Source: Roseburia sp.
GTDB taxonomy: Bacteria > Bacillota > Clostridia > Lachnospirales > Lachnospiraceae
DNA: 35,014 bases
Assembly (NCBI GenBank): GCA_019421345.1
Contig: JAHZFL010000020.1
Coordinates: 1 to 35,014, forward strand
Reading direction: 5' to 3'
The position numbers were made by a program, and so were the translations under genes. The notes under the pieces are model-generated. The model made no database searches. It was not told the origin of the DNA and saw only the letters and a list, made by a program, of their open reading frames with translations. Positions 1-7,378 of this stretch are shown piece after piece. Position 1 is the stretch's first letter. Each line of letters starts with the position of its first letter.

Positions 1-2
1 CC

Positions 3-620
3 CGCTTCAATATCGACCACCCAAAAGATTTTAAGGGACACAGCCTTTCCGTTTCCGATGTGGTGGTGCTTCATCAGAATGGGCAGGACACCGCCCACTA
101 TGTAGACAGTTTCGGCTATAAAGACGTGCCGGAATTTTTCAAGGAGCAGGAAAAAGCCCTTATTCCCGACGATTTGGAAACGGGCGAAACAATCAAAACA
201 CCGAGAGGGACTTTCTATGTAACCGCCATGAGCCGCGAACAAATGGAAGCTGCCGGATATGGATTGCACCACCAGTCCGACGACGGAAAATATCTGATTA
301 TGGGGAACGGCACGCGGGCGTTTGCCATTACCGCAGAGCAGCCGGAAAACTATCTGAAAACTGCCGAGCAGACCACCGAGCAAAACTATAATATGATTGA
401 CGGACAGATAAACAACACCCCGACTGCCGCAGAACTGGAGGAAAAGGCAAAAGCCGGAGGACAGATTTCTCTTGCAGAATACGCCGAAGCCCTCAAAGCA
501 GAAAAGAAACAGACAGAACCGGAGAAAAAGCCCTCTATCCGAGCGCAGCTTAGAGCAGACAAAGAAAAGACCGCACAGAAAAAAGCGGCAAAATCAAAAA
601 ATCACGAATTGGAGGTATGA
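3..620 (+). CDS. C-terminal part of a large ICE accessory protein (YodL-like domain), 5' truncated by window edge
   Basis: The frame is open to the left edge of the window, so this is the 3' end of a longer gene; the GTG at 60 is internal. The first visible residues (around HPKDFKGHSLSVSD) followed by a HYVDSFGYKDVPEF-like stretch resemble the YodL-type region found in large multidomain proteins of Tn1549-like elements, often joined to antirestriction or LtrC-like domains. The last 70 residues are rich in Lys, Glu and Ala and look like a flexible or coiled tail. The gene overlaps the next one by 4 bp (ATGA-type coupling), so the three plus-strand genes at the left edge form one operon. The domain name rests on recalled family patterns; no enzymatic function can be given. 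Confidence 0.7.
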   Translation, partial: RFNIDHPKDFKGHSLSVSDVVVLHQNGQDTAHYVDSFGYKDVPEFFKEQEKALIPDDLETGETIKTPRGTFYVTAMSREQMEAAGYGLHHQSDDGKYLIMGNGTRAFAITAEQPENYLKTAEQTTEQNYNMIDGQINNTPTAAELEEKAKAGGQISLAEYAEALKAEKKQTEPEKKPSIRAQLRADKEKTAQKKAAKSKNHELEV

Positions 621-829
621 GCATGATTAGACTAACCGTTGAAGAAATGAACCTGTTGAGTATTTACCATGAGGGAAGCAAGGCACAGCTTATGGAAAAT
701 ATGACGGCTGCGCTGCCATTCATGGACGAGGATATGCGCCCCTTTGCAGAACGCATCTTACAGAAAATCTACCCATTAACAGAAAACGAATATGCGGAGC
801 TTGCCATTTTCGCCGCTGATGAGGTATGA
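617..829 (+). CDS. Transposon-transfer assisting (TTRAP-like) small protein
   Basis: A 70-residue protein with the layout of the putative transposon-transfer assisting family: an N-terminal RLTVEEMNLLSIY segment, a middle helix, and a C-terminal LTENEYAEL segment. Family members sit in the transfer regions of Tn1549-like conjugative elements; their biochemical role is not established. The start ATG overlaps the end of the upstream gene, with GGAGG about 9 bases before it, and the stop overlaps the start of the downstream gene, showing tight translational coupling. The protein is acidic, with no membrane segment and no cysteine. The family match is good on the N-terminal motif, and function is inferred only from context. 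Confidence 0.75.
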   Translation: MSMIRLTVEEMNLLSIYHEGSKAQLMENMTAALPFMDEDMRPFAERILQKIYPLTENEYAELAIFAADEV

Positions 830-1191
830 CCGGGGATAAGCGGCTCACGCCGCCACAGAGCCGGAAAGTCAACAGCCTTGTAAAAAAAGAATGCTGCAAC
901 TGCGAGCGCGGACACTGTATCTTACTGGACGACGGGGAGGAATGTGTCTGCCCGCAGCTTATTTCCTATTCGCTTTTATGCAAGTGGTTTCAAATTGCCG
1001 TACTTCCTCTTGATAAGCTGCTGTATGCAGAGCTTTTCAAGACCGAGGACAAAAAGCGTTGTACCGAGTGCGGCACATTTTTTGTATCAAAATCAAACAG
1101 CGTCAAATACTGCCCGGACTGCCGGAAGCGGATTACCCGCAGACAGGCAGCCGAGCGCATGAGGAAACGGCGTGCGGCGGTTACGCAATAA
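826..1191 (+). CDS. Cysteine-rich VLP-domain protein
   Basis: A 121-residue protein with two clusters of paired cysteines. The first is CCNCERGHC...CVCPQ around residues 23-43. The second is CTECGTFF...YCPDC around residues 79-99, a classical CxxC-x14-CxxC zinc-ribbon layout. A WFQIAVLPLDKLL stretch between them is the VLP signature that names the family (Cys_rich_VLP, common in Tn1549-like elements). The basic C-terminus (RRQAAERMRKRRA) suggests nucleic-acid contact. It overlaps the upstream gene by 4 bp and is the last gene of the plus-strand operon, followed by a strong hairpin at 1312-1364. Its role in transfer is not known. Confidence 0.8.
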   Translation: MTGDKRLTPPQSRKVNSLVKKECCNCERGHCILLDDGEECVCPQLISYSLLCKWFQIAVLPLDKLLYAELFKTEDKKRCTECGTFFVSKSNSVKYCPDCRKRITRRQAAERMRKRRAAVTQ

Positions 1192-1311
1192 GGGCAAAAA
1201 AAGCCTTGATTTACAGGGCATAAATGACGTGAAACTGGCATAGGCGATACAGAATACCTTTTCCCTTGAAATTAGGGTTCTACTGCGTAACATTTTAAAA
1301 TCAGTACCTAT

Positions 1312-1364
1312 AAAAGAACAGGGTGCGGGAGGTCATTACTGGCTTCCTGCGCCCTGTTCTTTTT
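1312..1364. terminator. Bidirectional intrinsic terminator
   Basis: AAAAGAACAGGG (1312-1323) pairs with CCCTGTTCTTTT (1352-1363), and the inner GCGGGAG/CTTCCTGC segments extend the stem. The A/T flanks give a T tract in either direction. It sits between convergent transcription units: the plus-strand transfer genes and the minus-strand pair at 1336-1945. The stop codon of the minus-strand 129-aa gene lies inside the hairpin loop. Confidence 0.8.
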
Positions 1365-1725
1365 GTGTCCGACTGTCTTTATCCTGCATTTCCGGCTTCG
1401 GCTGTAATCCTTTTTCTATCCGGTTCCGGTAATGGGTTTTCCTGCGGTAAAAATATTTTGTTACTTCCTGTTCCGGCAGCCATATCCCCGCAGCTTCTAT
1501 CCGTTCCATAACAGCGGCAACGATTTCCCGGTTGTTGCGTTTATGCGGCTCCTGTCCCTTTTCTATCCAAAGGCGGCGGTATTCTTCATAAAGCCATGTA
1601 CTGATAGTTTCTTTTTGCCGTTGCTTCAAATGTCGGAACTGCTTATCTGTCCGCAGCAGCTTCCCGTCTACCTTTTTATGATTTTTTGTCCCGATTTCTT
1701 TTTTCCTCTCTTTCCATTTCTTCAA
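1336..1725 (-). CDS. Unrecognised basic protein of the ICE
   Basis: An open frame of up to 129 residues, very rich in Lys, Arg, Glu and Gln, with a central helical stretch (STWLYEEYRRLWIEKG) and no membrane segment. I do not recognise the family with certainty. Only a TTG at 1725 is available as an upstream start, and it lacks a clear Shine-Dalgarno sequence. Because the frame begins 50 bp inside the preceding Orf8-like gene, translation is probably coupled to that gene, or the true start is a non-standard codon further in. The C-terminus runs into the terminator hairpin. It could be an ICE regulatory or sigma-like accessory protein; this is a guess from position beside an Orf8-like gene. Confidence 0.55.
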   Translation of the reverse strand: MKKWKERKKEIGTKNHKKVDGKLLRTDKQFRHLKQRQKETISTWLYEEYRRLWIEKGQEPHKRNNREIVAAVMERIEAAGIWLPEQEVTKYFYRRKTHYRNRIEKGLQPKPEMQDKDSRTQKEQGAGSQ

Positions 1726-1945
1726 GGGGAAATTGGGGGAGGGCTTCTATCAGCTTCATTGTGATATACTGGCGCATATCTTCATCAATTTCCAGTTTGA
1801 ATGTTCCGTCCGGCTGACGTTTCTTTACAGTTGCCTGCCTGTCGATTTCATCCTTGTAGCACATAAGCACCTTTTCCACCGCCCATGTTTCTCCGGCAAC
1901 GGCGGCGCGTATGGTTTCATATTCGGGTATCGTTTGCTCTGCCAT
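1676..1945 (-). CDS. Orf8-like conjugative transposon helix-turn-helix protein (copy 1)
   Basis: An 89-residue protein matching the Tn916 Orf8/HTH_16 pattern: IRAAVAGETWAVEKVLMCYKDEID at the front, a variable loop (QPDGTF), then IDEDMRQYITMKLIEALPQF. A second member of the same family lies at 15982-16239, with the same YxxI-AA-x-G-x-A and D-E-x-R landmarks. In Tn916, Orf7 and Orf8 influence expression of transfer genes. The ATG at 1945 is preceded by CAGGAG about 10 bases upstream. Immediately upstream on the same strand lies a relaxase 3' remnant (2006-2108), so this gene was probably once directly downstream of an intact relaxase. Confidence 0.75.
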   Translation of the reverse strand: MAEQTIPEYETIRAAVAGETWAVEKVLMCYKDEIDRQATVKKRQPDGTFKLEIDEDMRQYITMKLIEALPQFPLEEMEREEKRNRDKKS

Positions 1946-2005
1946 GTTTTCACGCTCCTGTCTGTATTGGAATACCTTTATCCTACCACGCTTTTATAGA
2001 TATTT

Positions 2006-2108
2006 CTACTGTAAGTGTTCGGTTTCCCTGCCCTGTTCCGGCTCTTTTTCCAGTCTTAAAATATGGTCTATGTTCTGCTTGATAACGTCGTATTCCTTGA
2101 CCTGTTTT
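2006..2108 (-). pseudogene. Relaxase 3'-end remnant
   Basis: Read on the minus strand this stretch encodes VKEYDVIKQNIDHILRLEKE, then PEQGRETEHLQ and a TAG stop. The intact relaxase (7379-8722) ends with VKEYDIIKQNIDRILRLEKE and PERGRETER. The nucleotide match covers 2022-2108 against 7389-7475 with five mismatches by eye and stops abruptly at 2108, where the lantibiotic-immunity module begins. There is no start codon or other relaxase sequence, so it cannot be functional. It marks the left junction of the inserted module. Confidence 0.85.
2022..2108. repeat. 87-bp direct repeat, left copy (relaxase tail)
   Basis: Direct repeat of 7389-7475 in the same orientation, 82 of 87 bases identical by eye, with all five differences C/T. 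Together the copies bracket the 5.3 kb immunity module (2109-7388). Recombination between them would delete the module as a circle and leave one relaxase tail. Confidence 0.85.
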
Positions 2109-2226
2109 CAACTTTAACCCCCAATATTTTCTATTATGTATTTTGAGAAATTCTATTTTCTTTATGAAATCTTCAAAATTTGCAGTTATCCTTTTAGCAT
2201 AATCAAAAGAAAGGATAGTGTAAAAT

Positions 2227-2928
2227 ATGAGTATAATCTTGAAAACAACAAATCTCTGTAAATCATTCAGCAGGCAGACAGTTGTAAATAACATATCGCT
2301 GAATATTGAAAAAAATTCCGTCTATGGATTGTTGGGACCAAACGGAGCCGGAAAGTCCACAACACTTAAAATGATAACAGGCATTTTGAAACCGACATCT
2401 GGAAGCATTGAGTTTGACGGACACACATGGAAACGAAGCGACTTAAATCATATCGGAGCATTGATTGAAATGCCGCCGCTTTATGAGAATTTAACCGCTT
2501 TTGAAAATCTGAAAGTTAGGTCAACTCTTTTAGGATTGACAGACAAAAGAATTGAGGAAGTGCTTCAAATTGTCCGGCTTACAGAAACAGGCAAAAAAAG
2601 AGCAGGACAGTTTTCTCTTGGCATGAAACAGCGGCTTGGAATTGCGATTGCATTATTAAATAGTCCTAAGTTGCTTATTCTTGACGAACCTACAAATGGT
2701 CTTGACCCGGTGGGGATTGAAGAACTTAGAGAACTTATCCGCTCCTTTCCGGCAAAGGGGATTACCGTTATTTTATCCAGTCATATTCTTTCAGAGGTGC
2801 AGCAGACAGCAGACCATATCGGCATTATTGCAGGTGGTGTCTTAGGTTATGAGGGAAAACTTAATGCAAATGAAAATTTGGAACAGCTTTTTATGGACGT
2901 CGTAAAAAATAACCATAGGGAGGGGTAA
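2227..2928 (+). CDS. Lantibiotic-protection ABC transporter ATP-binding protein (LanF/BcrA type)
   Basis: This 233-residue ATPase energises export or expulsion of a peptide antibiotic from the membrane. The Walker A motif GPNGAGKS is near residues 37-44, the signature is FSLGMKQRL, Walker B is LLILDEPTNGLDP, and a switch histidine lies in LSSHILSE. The family is the BcrA/NisF/SpaF/MutF group by length and by the two small permeases that follow. The ATG is preceded by AAAGGATAG. It is the first gene of a plus-strand unit F-E-G-I-R-K and is oriented opposite to the flanking ICE genes. Bacitracin-type substrates are possible, but the E/G permease pair and the NisI-like lipoprotein favour lantibiotics. 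No biosynthetic gene is nearby. Confidence 0.88.
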   Translation: MSIILKTTNLCKSFSRQTVVNNISLNIEKNSVYGLLGPNGAGKSTTLKMITGILKPTSGSIEFDGHTWKRSDLNHIGALIEMPPLYENLTAFENLKVRSTLLGLTDKRIEEVLQIVRLTETGKKRAGQFSLGMKQRLGIAIALLNSPKLLILDEPTNGLDPVGIEELRELIRSFPAKGITVILSSHILSEVQQTADHIGIIAGGVLGYEGKLNANENLEQLFMDVVKNNHREG

Positions 2929-2931
2929 TGT

Positions 2932-3651
2932 ATGAACTACTTAAAATCAGAACATCTGAAATTCAAAAGAACAATATCAAACAAGCTGCTTTTCATCATT
3001 CCGTTTATCACAGCTATTTTTGCATGGATAGTGGGCGGATTTTTCGGTTTTCAATATACAACGATTTATTGGTGGTATGCGTTTCTGCTTCCGGGGGCAA
3101 TCGCAATTTTATGTTCCTTATCACACCGAAAAGAAGATAGTGCAGGGAAATATTATTCTGTATTTTCTATGCCATTGAACCTTTCAAAATTTGAAATGGC
3201 AAAAGGGGTTATTCTGATTGAAAAGCTGCTTGTAGCAGGAATATTTTTAGCATTACTTATCTCAATCAGCAATATCATTTCCCCTGTAACAGCGGTATAT
3301 TCTGTCCCACAGAGTATGGTAGGTAGCATAGCGATTGTTCTTGCATCTGTATGGCAAATTCCTTTATGCTTGTATCTTACGCGAAAAACAGGACTGTTTG
3401 TACCGATAATACTAAATACCATACTTGGAATATTTCTCCCTATTTTACTGGGAAACACAGCCATTTGGTGGCTTGTGCCGTATTGTTGGGCTGCTAAATT
3501 GGCAGAGCCACTTATGGGAATTGAACTGAATGGAACTTTTGCAGGAAATCCCAGATTGTCTATAATCGTTTTTATTTCTATTGTATTGTCAATTTTTTTA
3601 TTCGTTATTTTGTCTTTTGCGGACGCAAAGGATTTTTCAAAAAGGAGGTAG
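2932..3651 (+). CDS. Lantibiotic-immunity ABC transporter permease (LanE, MutE/EpiE type)
   Basis: A 239-residue integral membrane protein with about six hydrophobic segments (around LLFIIPFITAIFAW, WWYAFLLPGAIAIL, LLVAGIFLALLISI and IIVFISIVLSIFLFVIL). The N-terminal MNYLKSEHLKFKRT start, a short basic cytoplasmic segment before the first helix, is typical of LanE/LanG permeases. The ATG at 2932 has GGGAGGGG upstream and begins just after the LanF stop. With LanF and LanG it should form an F2-E-G complex in the cytoplasmic membrane. Assignment to the MutE/EpiE branch follows from gene order F-E-G and size; sequence divergence within these permeases leaves substrate open. Confidence 0.8.
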   Translation: MNYLKSEHLKFKRTISNKLLFIIPFITAIFAWIVGGFFGFQYTTIYWWYAFLLPGAIAILCSLSHRKEDSAGKYYSVFSMPLNLSKFEMAKGVILIEKLLVAGIFLALLISISNIISPVTAVYSVPQSMVGSIAIVLASVWQIPLCLYLTRKTGLFVPIILNTILGIFLPILLGNTAIWWLVPYCWAAKLAEPLMGIELNGTFAGNPRLSIIVFISIVLSIFLFVILSFADAKDFSKRR

Positions 3652-3654
3652 CGT

Positions 3655-4386
3655 ATGGGCTTTTTGGGTGCGGTTCATTCTGAATTTGTAAAAGTGAAAC
3701 ATACGCCATTTTGGACGATACATTTATGTCTGCCTATTTTGGGAGCGTTACTATTTACTGTTTACTATATCCTTTATGGGAACACAGCAGATTACAAAAA
3801 ATTAAAGATGATATTGGAACTTACAGCAACCGTTTTCCCTTTGTTGATAAGTGTTGTCGTTAGCTTGAATGTCTTATTAGAAGAAAAAACTTCCCACTTT
3901 CAAATATTGCTTGGAGTGACTAACCGATATAAAGCTATGTTTGCAAAATTAGTCGTTTTATATGGAACGGGAATAGTTGCACTGTTTTGTCTATTTCTTA
4001 TCTTTCTTTTTGCCGTTCATTTGGTGGGAATAGCAAATATCATACAACTTAGTATGTTAGTCAAAGCAGTCGCAGGAATGGCATTTTACAGTTTAATTAT
4101 TTATGCCCTACATTTATTCCTTAGCTTTCGTTTTGGGCTGGGTATTTCATTGTTTTGGGGAATATTTGAAAGTTTGCAATGTATTTTATATAGCAATATT
4201 GAGCTAAACGGTATGGGACGATATATCCCTTTTGCATGGTCTATGAATTGGGTGCATGATGTTATGAACAGCAGGCTTTCTGTCCATGTAACAGAATGGA
4301 TATGGATTGCTGTATTAACAATAGGCAGTGTGCTATTAACTTTATTATGGTTTTCTCATTGGGAGGGACGAAAAAATTATGAATAA
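3655..4386 (+). CDS. Lantibiotic-protection ABC transporter permease (LanG, MutG type)
   Basis: A 243-residue membrane protein with about six transmembrane segments, related in layout to the preceding LanE-type permease: the FLGAVHSEFVKVKHTPFWTIH N-terminus, then helices near LCLPILGALLFTVYYIL, FPLLISVVVSLNVLL and LVVLYGTGIVALFCLFLIFLF. The start has a strong AAAGGAGGT site. Only three bases separate it from LanE, and its end overlaps the lipoprotein gene by 8 bp. It is inferred to be the second permease subunit of the immunity transporter. The clustering and order F-E-G match nisFEG, spaFEG and mutFEG loci, where E and G remove lantibiotic from the membrane. Confidence 0.8.
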   Translation: MGFLGAVHSEFVKVKHTPFWTIHLCLPILGALLFTVYYILYGNTADYKKLKMILELTATVFPLLISVVVSLNVLLEEKTSHFQILLGVTNRYKAMFAKLVVLYGTGIVALFCLFLIFLFAVHLVGIANIIQLSMLVKAVAGMAFYSLIIYALHLFLSFRFGLGISLFWGIFESLQCILYSNIELNGMGRYIPFAWSMNWVHDVMNSRLSVHVTEWIWIAVLTIGSVLLTLLWFSHWEGRKNYE

Positions 4387-5188
4387 AAAACGGAGTATGC
4401 TTGTACTATTTACTTTTATCATTTGTGTTGCTTTTACAGGCTGTTCTTTACAGGATAAAATCAAAGAATATTCCAGTGACAAAGAACACTGCTATCTGAA
4501 CACAGAAAACGTAACACAATTTTCCTATAAGGGTAATGATTATACAATTTTAGCAGATACCGTATCGAATGGTGGGCTTGGAGAATGGATTGGATATATC
4601 CGGCAGCTTGCAGCCATAGACAAAAACGGGAAAATATTACTGCAAGAAAATGTTGAAGCAGCTACTTTTCAATCTTTAGCAGACTTGGCAGAAAAAGCAC
4701 CAGAAGCCGCGTATATCATTCCTTTTTTGAATGTATATGCAGCTCCTAATGCAGACGATTATCTAATTGTAGATGTAAATGGTGGGTATCATAAAGCTGT
4801 TCTCAGCGAGAATATAAAGGATAGTGATACGATTTTTGATTTTAAGGGAACAGAAAAACCTATAAATGGCAGCTTTGAAATCAATCCGGAAAATGCGACA
4901 CAGCTCCTTTGTGGCGAGGTGGTTTATCAAGTAACGGCTGATATAGTATCAGATGACGAATTAGGCAGTTACATTGATATTCTTGCAAAAAATGTCACAT
5001 TTGACACTGAAACGAAAAAACCTTTATCGAAAAAGGATTTAAGTAGTATTGACTGGTATGGAGAAAATAACGGACAAGGACGTGAACAGTGGATTTACAC
5101 AGATATTTATGAGATTTACGGTATTGATAAGAGTGAAGCAGTCGCAGTCAAAGTAAATAATCAATATTATATTGCAAAACGGCAATGA
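4379..5188 (+). CDS. NisI/SpaI-like lantibiotic immunity lipoprotein, two-domain
   Basis: A 269-residue lipoprotein: a basic N-terminus, a hydrophobic stretch and a lipobox ending in FTGC with Cys22 as the predicted lipidated residue. The mature protein shows an internal repeat. NTENVTQFSYKGNDYTILAD (from about 41) matches NPENATQLLCGEVVYQVTAD (from about 169), each followed by a LGEWIGYI / LGSYIDIL segment. Nisin immunity protein NisI also has two similar domains, whereas SpaI has one, so this resembles NisI in layout. It would sit on the outer face of the membrane and bind the lantibiotic before LanFEG expels it. Position between LanG and the two-component system supports this role; the family call is by pattern, not alignment. 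Confidence 0.72.
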   Translation: MNKKRSMLVLFTFIICVAFTGCSLQDKIKEYSSDKEHCYLNTENVTQFSYKGNDYTILADTVSNGGLGEWIGYIRQLAAIDKNGKILLQENVEAATFQSLADLAEKAPEAAYIIPFLNVYAAPNADDYLIVDVNGGYHKAVLSENIKDSDTIFDFKGTEKPINGSFEINPENATQLLCGEVVYQVTADIVSDDELGSYIDILAKNVTFDTETKKPLSKKDLSSIDWYGENNGQGREQWIYTDIYEIYGIDKSEAVAVKVNNQYYIAKRQ

Positions 5189-5249
5189 TAACTTTTCTGC
5201 TTTTTTGAAGTATGATATACTAAAAAGTATAGTGAAAGGAGGCGATAAC

Positions 5250-5909
5250 ATGGCAGCAATTCTTATCGTTGATGATGAACGTCCCATTTTAGAGCTTGTA
5301 AAAAATGGATTGCAAAAAGACGGACATTTCGTTACGACCTATACATCTGCCGCAGAAGTTCCTCTTGATAAATTGAACAACTACGACTTGATTATATTAG
5401 ATATTATGATGCCAGATATAGACGGGTTTTCTTATTGTAATAAAATCCGCTCATTAGTGGATTGCCCTATTCTCTTTCTGACAGCAAAGACAATGGAAAA
5501 TGATATTACGTTTGGACTTGGTTTAGGTGCTGACGATTATCTGACTAAGCCGTTCCGTATTGTAGAACTGCGAGCAAGAGTAAACGCTCATTTACGCCGG
5601 GAACATAGGGAAAGACATACTGCGCTTACTTTTGACCGGATAAAAATTGATTTGTCTGCAAAGGAATTACGGATAGACAATGTACCTGTTCCGCTAACTA
5701 AAAGCGAATATCTGATATGTGAATATCTTGCGAAAAATAAAGGACAGGTATTTTCAAAAGAACAAATTTATGAAGCAGTTTTCAGTTTAGAGGGCGACAG
5801 TGATAATTCCACAATTTCTACTCACATCAAAAATATTCGGGCAAAATTGAACAAACTAGACATTCAGCCGATAACGACAGTTTGGGGGATTGGGTATAAA
5901 TGGGAATAA
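5250..5909 (+). CDS. OmpR-family response regulator of the immunity module (SpaR/NisR-like)
   Basis: A 219-residue regulator. The receiver domain has acidic residues in IVDDE, phospho-acceptor Asp51 (LIILDIMMPD) and Lys in LTKPFR. The C-terminal winged helix (about 125-219) ends in ITTVWGIGYKWE, typical of OmpR/PhoB effectors. The ATG at 5250 has AAAGGAGGCG 6 bases upstream; a longer in-frame start at 5172 lies inside the lipoprotein gene and is rejected. It overlaps the kinase by 10 bp. It most likely activates the promoter upstream of the LanF gene in the 2109-2226 gap when the lantibiotic is sensed, although I cannot see a clear repeated operator there. Confidence 0.88.
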   Translation: MAAILIVDDERPILELVKNGLQKDGHFVTTYTSAAEVPLDKLNNYDLIILDIMMPDIDGFSYCNKIRSLVDCPILFLTAKTMENDITFGLGLGADDYLTKPFRIVELRARVNAHLRREHRERHTALTFDRIKIDLSAKELRIDNVPVPLTKSEYLICEYLAKNKGQVFSKEQIYEAVFSLEGDSDNSTISTHIKNIRAKLNKLDIQPITTVWGIGYKWE

Positions 5910-7264
5910 AGAAAACAATATCATTAAAAGCGTCTTTTTGGAAATTTTTATGTATGCTGCTTATTGGGTTAATGGGTTCGGTAGCTATTCCATTTAGCCT
6001 TATTTATATTGGAGTTGGTACAAATTTTATTACTTATGCTGATTATTCAGAACGCAGTACCCAAAATCTTGTTCCGATTATTGCGGCAACCCCTGAATTG
6101 ACAGATATTCAGCTTCCTATGGGGTGCAAATATTTAGTGTTAGATAAAAATTATCAGATGTTGGAAACATCTTTGGAGGGCGATGATTTAGACCGAGCTA
6201 TGGATTATGCTATATCGGGCAAAACAAATGTAAATCTTAATAAGCAATATTTACTTGTTACCCGCGAAAATGAATATGTGGTGCTTCAATACTATATTGG
6301 TTCACAATTTACAAATGAATGGTTTAATGAGCATTTTCCTTCGCCGGAAATTTTGTTGTATATCCTCATAGGCGCGAATTGCATTGCGGTTTGCGTAATA
6401 CTAACAACAAAATTCTCTAAGAATTTGAGGGTACAGCTTGCCCCTCTTTTTGAAGCGACAGAACAGGTTGCACAGCAAAATCTTGATTTTGAAGTGGGAC
6501 ATTCAAAAATCAGAGAATTTGAGGACGCACTTTGTTCTTTTGCTAATATGAAAGATAATCTGAAAATGTCTTTAGAGAAGCAATGGCACGCGGAACAATT
6601 ACAGAGAGAACAGATTGCAGCATTAGCCCACGATTTGAAAACGCCTTTGACAGTTATTCAAGGAAATATTGATTTGATAAATGAAACGGAACTTGATGAT
6701 GAACAACGTCTATATGCAGATTATATCACTGAAAGCTCCAGTCAAATAAGCATTTATATTAAGACGCTGATTGATATTTCCCGGACTGTTGCCGGGTATC
6801 AGCTCCATTTGGAAGAAATTGATATTTCTGATTACATGGGACAGATTGAAGCACAGGCAAACTCCTTATGTCTTACAAAAGGAATTTGTCTGCACATGGA
6901 AACGGAAGTTGACTTGGGTATATTCAAAGCGGATAAACTGCTGCTAGAACGGGCAATTATGAATGTGATAAGTAACGCCTTAGACTATTCTCCACCACTG
7001 GGAACAATTTATGTAACAACAAAAAAGGTAGAGCATTTTTTACACATATCCATAACAGACGAGGGAACCGGCTTCACATCAGAAGCTATACACCATGCAC
7101 AAGAACAATTTTTTATGGGCGATAAAAGCAGAACTTCTAATATGCACTTTGGTATGGGACTTTATATCACAAACAGCATTATCAAACAACATGACGGGCA
7201 ACTTATTTTAAGCAATTCTAAAAAGACTGGTGGTGCGCAGGTAATAATTAAAATTCCATATTGA
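5900..7264 (+). CDS. Sensor histidine kinase of the immunity module (SpaK/NisK-like)
   Basis: A 454-residue membrane kinase. One transmembrane helix near residues 17-38, an extracytoplasmic region of about 110 residues, a second helix at about 152-170 (ILLYILIGANCIAVCVIL), then a HAMP-like linker. The dimerisation box is LAHDLKTPLT with phospho-acceptor His244, followed by an ATPase domain with N box (NVISNALDYS), G1 (DEGTGF) and G2 (GMGLYI). The gene starts inside the end of the regulator gene, so both are co-translated. The N-terminal organisation (two helices flanking an extracellular sensor domain) matches lantibiotic-sensing kinases. It is the last gene of the module, followed by a bidirectional terminator. 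Confidence 0.88.
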   Translation: MGIKKTISLKASFWKFLCMLLIGLMGSVAIPFSLIYIGVGTNFITYADYSERSTQNLVPIIAATPELTDIQLPMGCKYLVLDKNYQMLETSLEGDDLDRAMDYAISGKTNVNLNKQYLLVTRENEYVVLQYYIGSQFTNEWFNEHFPSPEILLYILIGANCIAVCVILTTKFSKNLRVQLAPLFEATEQVAQQNLDFEVGHSKIREFEDALCSFANMKDNLKMSLEKQWHAEQLQREQIAALAHDLKTPLTVIQGNIDLINETELDDEQRLYADYITESSSQISIYIKTLIDISRTVAGYQLHLEEIDISDYMGQIEAQANSLCLTKGICLHMETEVDLGIFKADKLLLERAIMNVISNALDYSPPLGTIYVTTKKVEHFLHISITDEGTGFTSEAIHHAQEQFFMGDKSRTSNMHFGMGLYITNSIIKQHDGQLILSNSKKTGGAQVIIKIPY

Positions 7265-7283
7265 AAATGCACTCACAAAAAAC

Positions 7284-7328
7284 GGGCGCGGCGGCTATGG
7301 TTACATGACCGTCTGCGCCCACTTTTTT
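7284..7328. terminator. Bidirectional intrinsic terminator between module and relaxase
   Basis: GGGCGC (7284-7289) pairs with GCGCCC (7315-7320), with an inner CGG/CCG, followed on the plus strand by ACTTTTTTAT. On the minus strand the same stem is followed by GTTTTTTG, from the A tract at 7277-7282. It would end both the kinase transcript and the relaxase transcript, which converge here. Confidence 0.8.
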
Positions 7329-7378
7329 ATTTGAGCTTGAAAAATGTATTTAATTGCTTTACACCATTTCGACTTATG

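Noticed and set aside
1983..2294. 103-aa minus-strand frame spanning the module junction
   Set aside because: It joins relaxase-remnant DNA in the wrong frame to the upstream region and start of the LanF gene; there is no ribosome site and no sensible domain.
5172..5249. N-terminal extension of the immunity-module response regulator
   Set aside because: It overlaps the lipoprotein gene, and receiver domains begin near MAAILIVDDE; the ATG at 5250 has the ribosome site.
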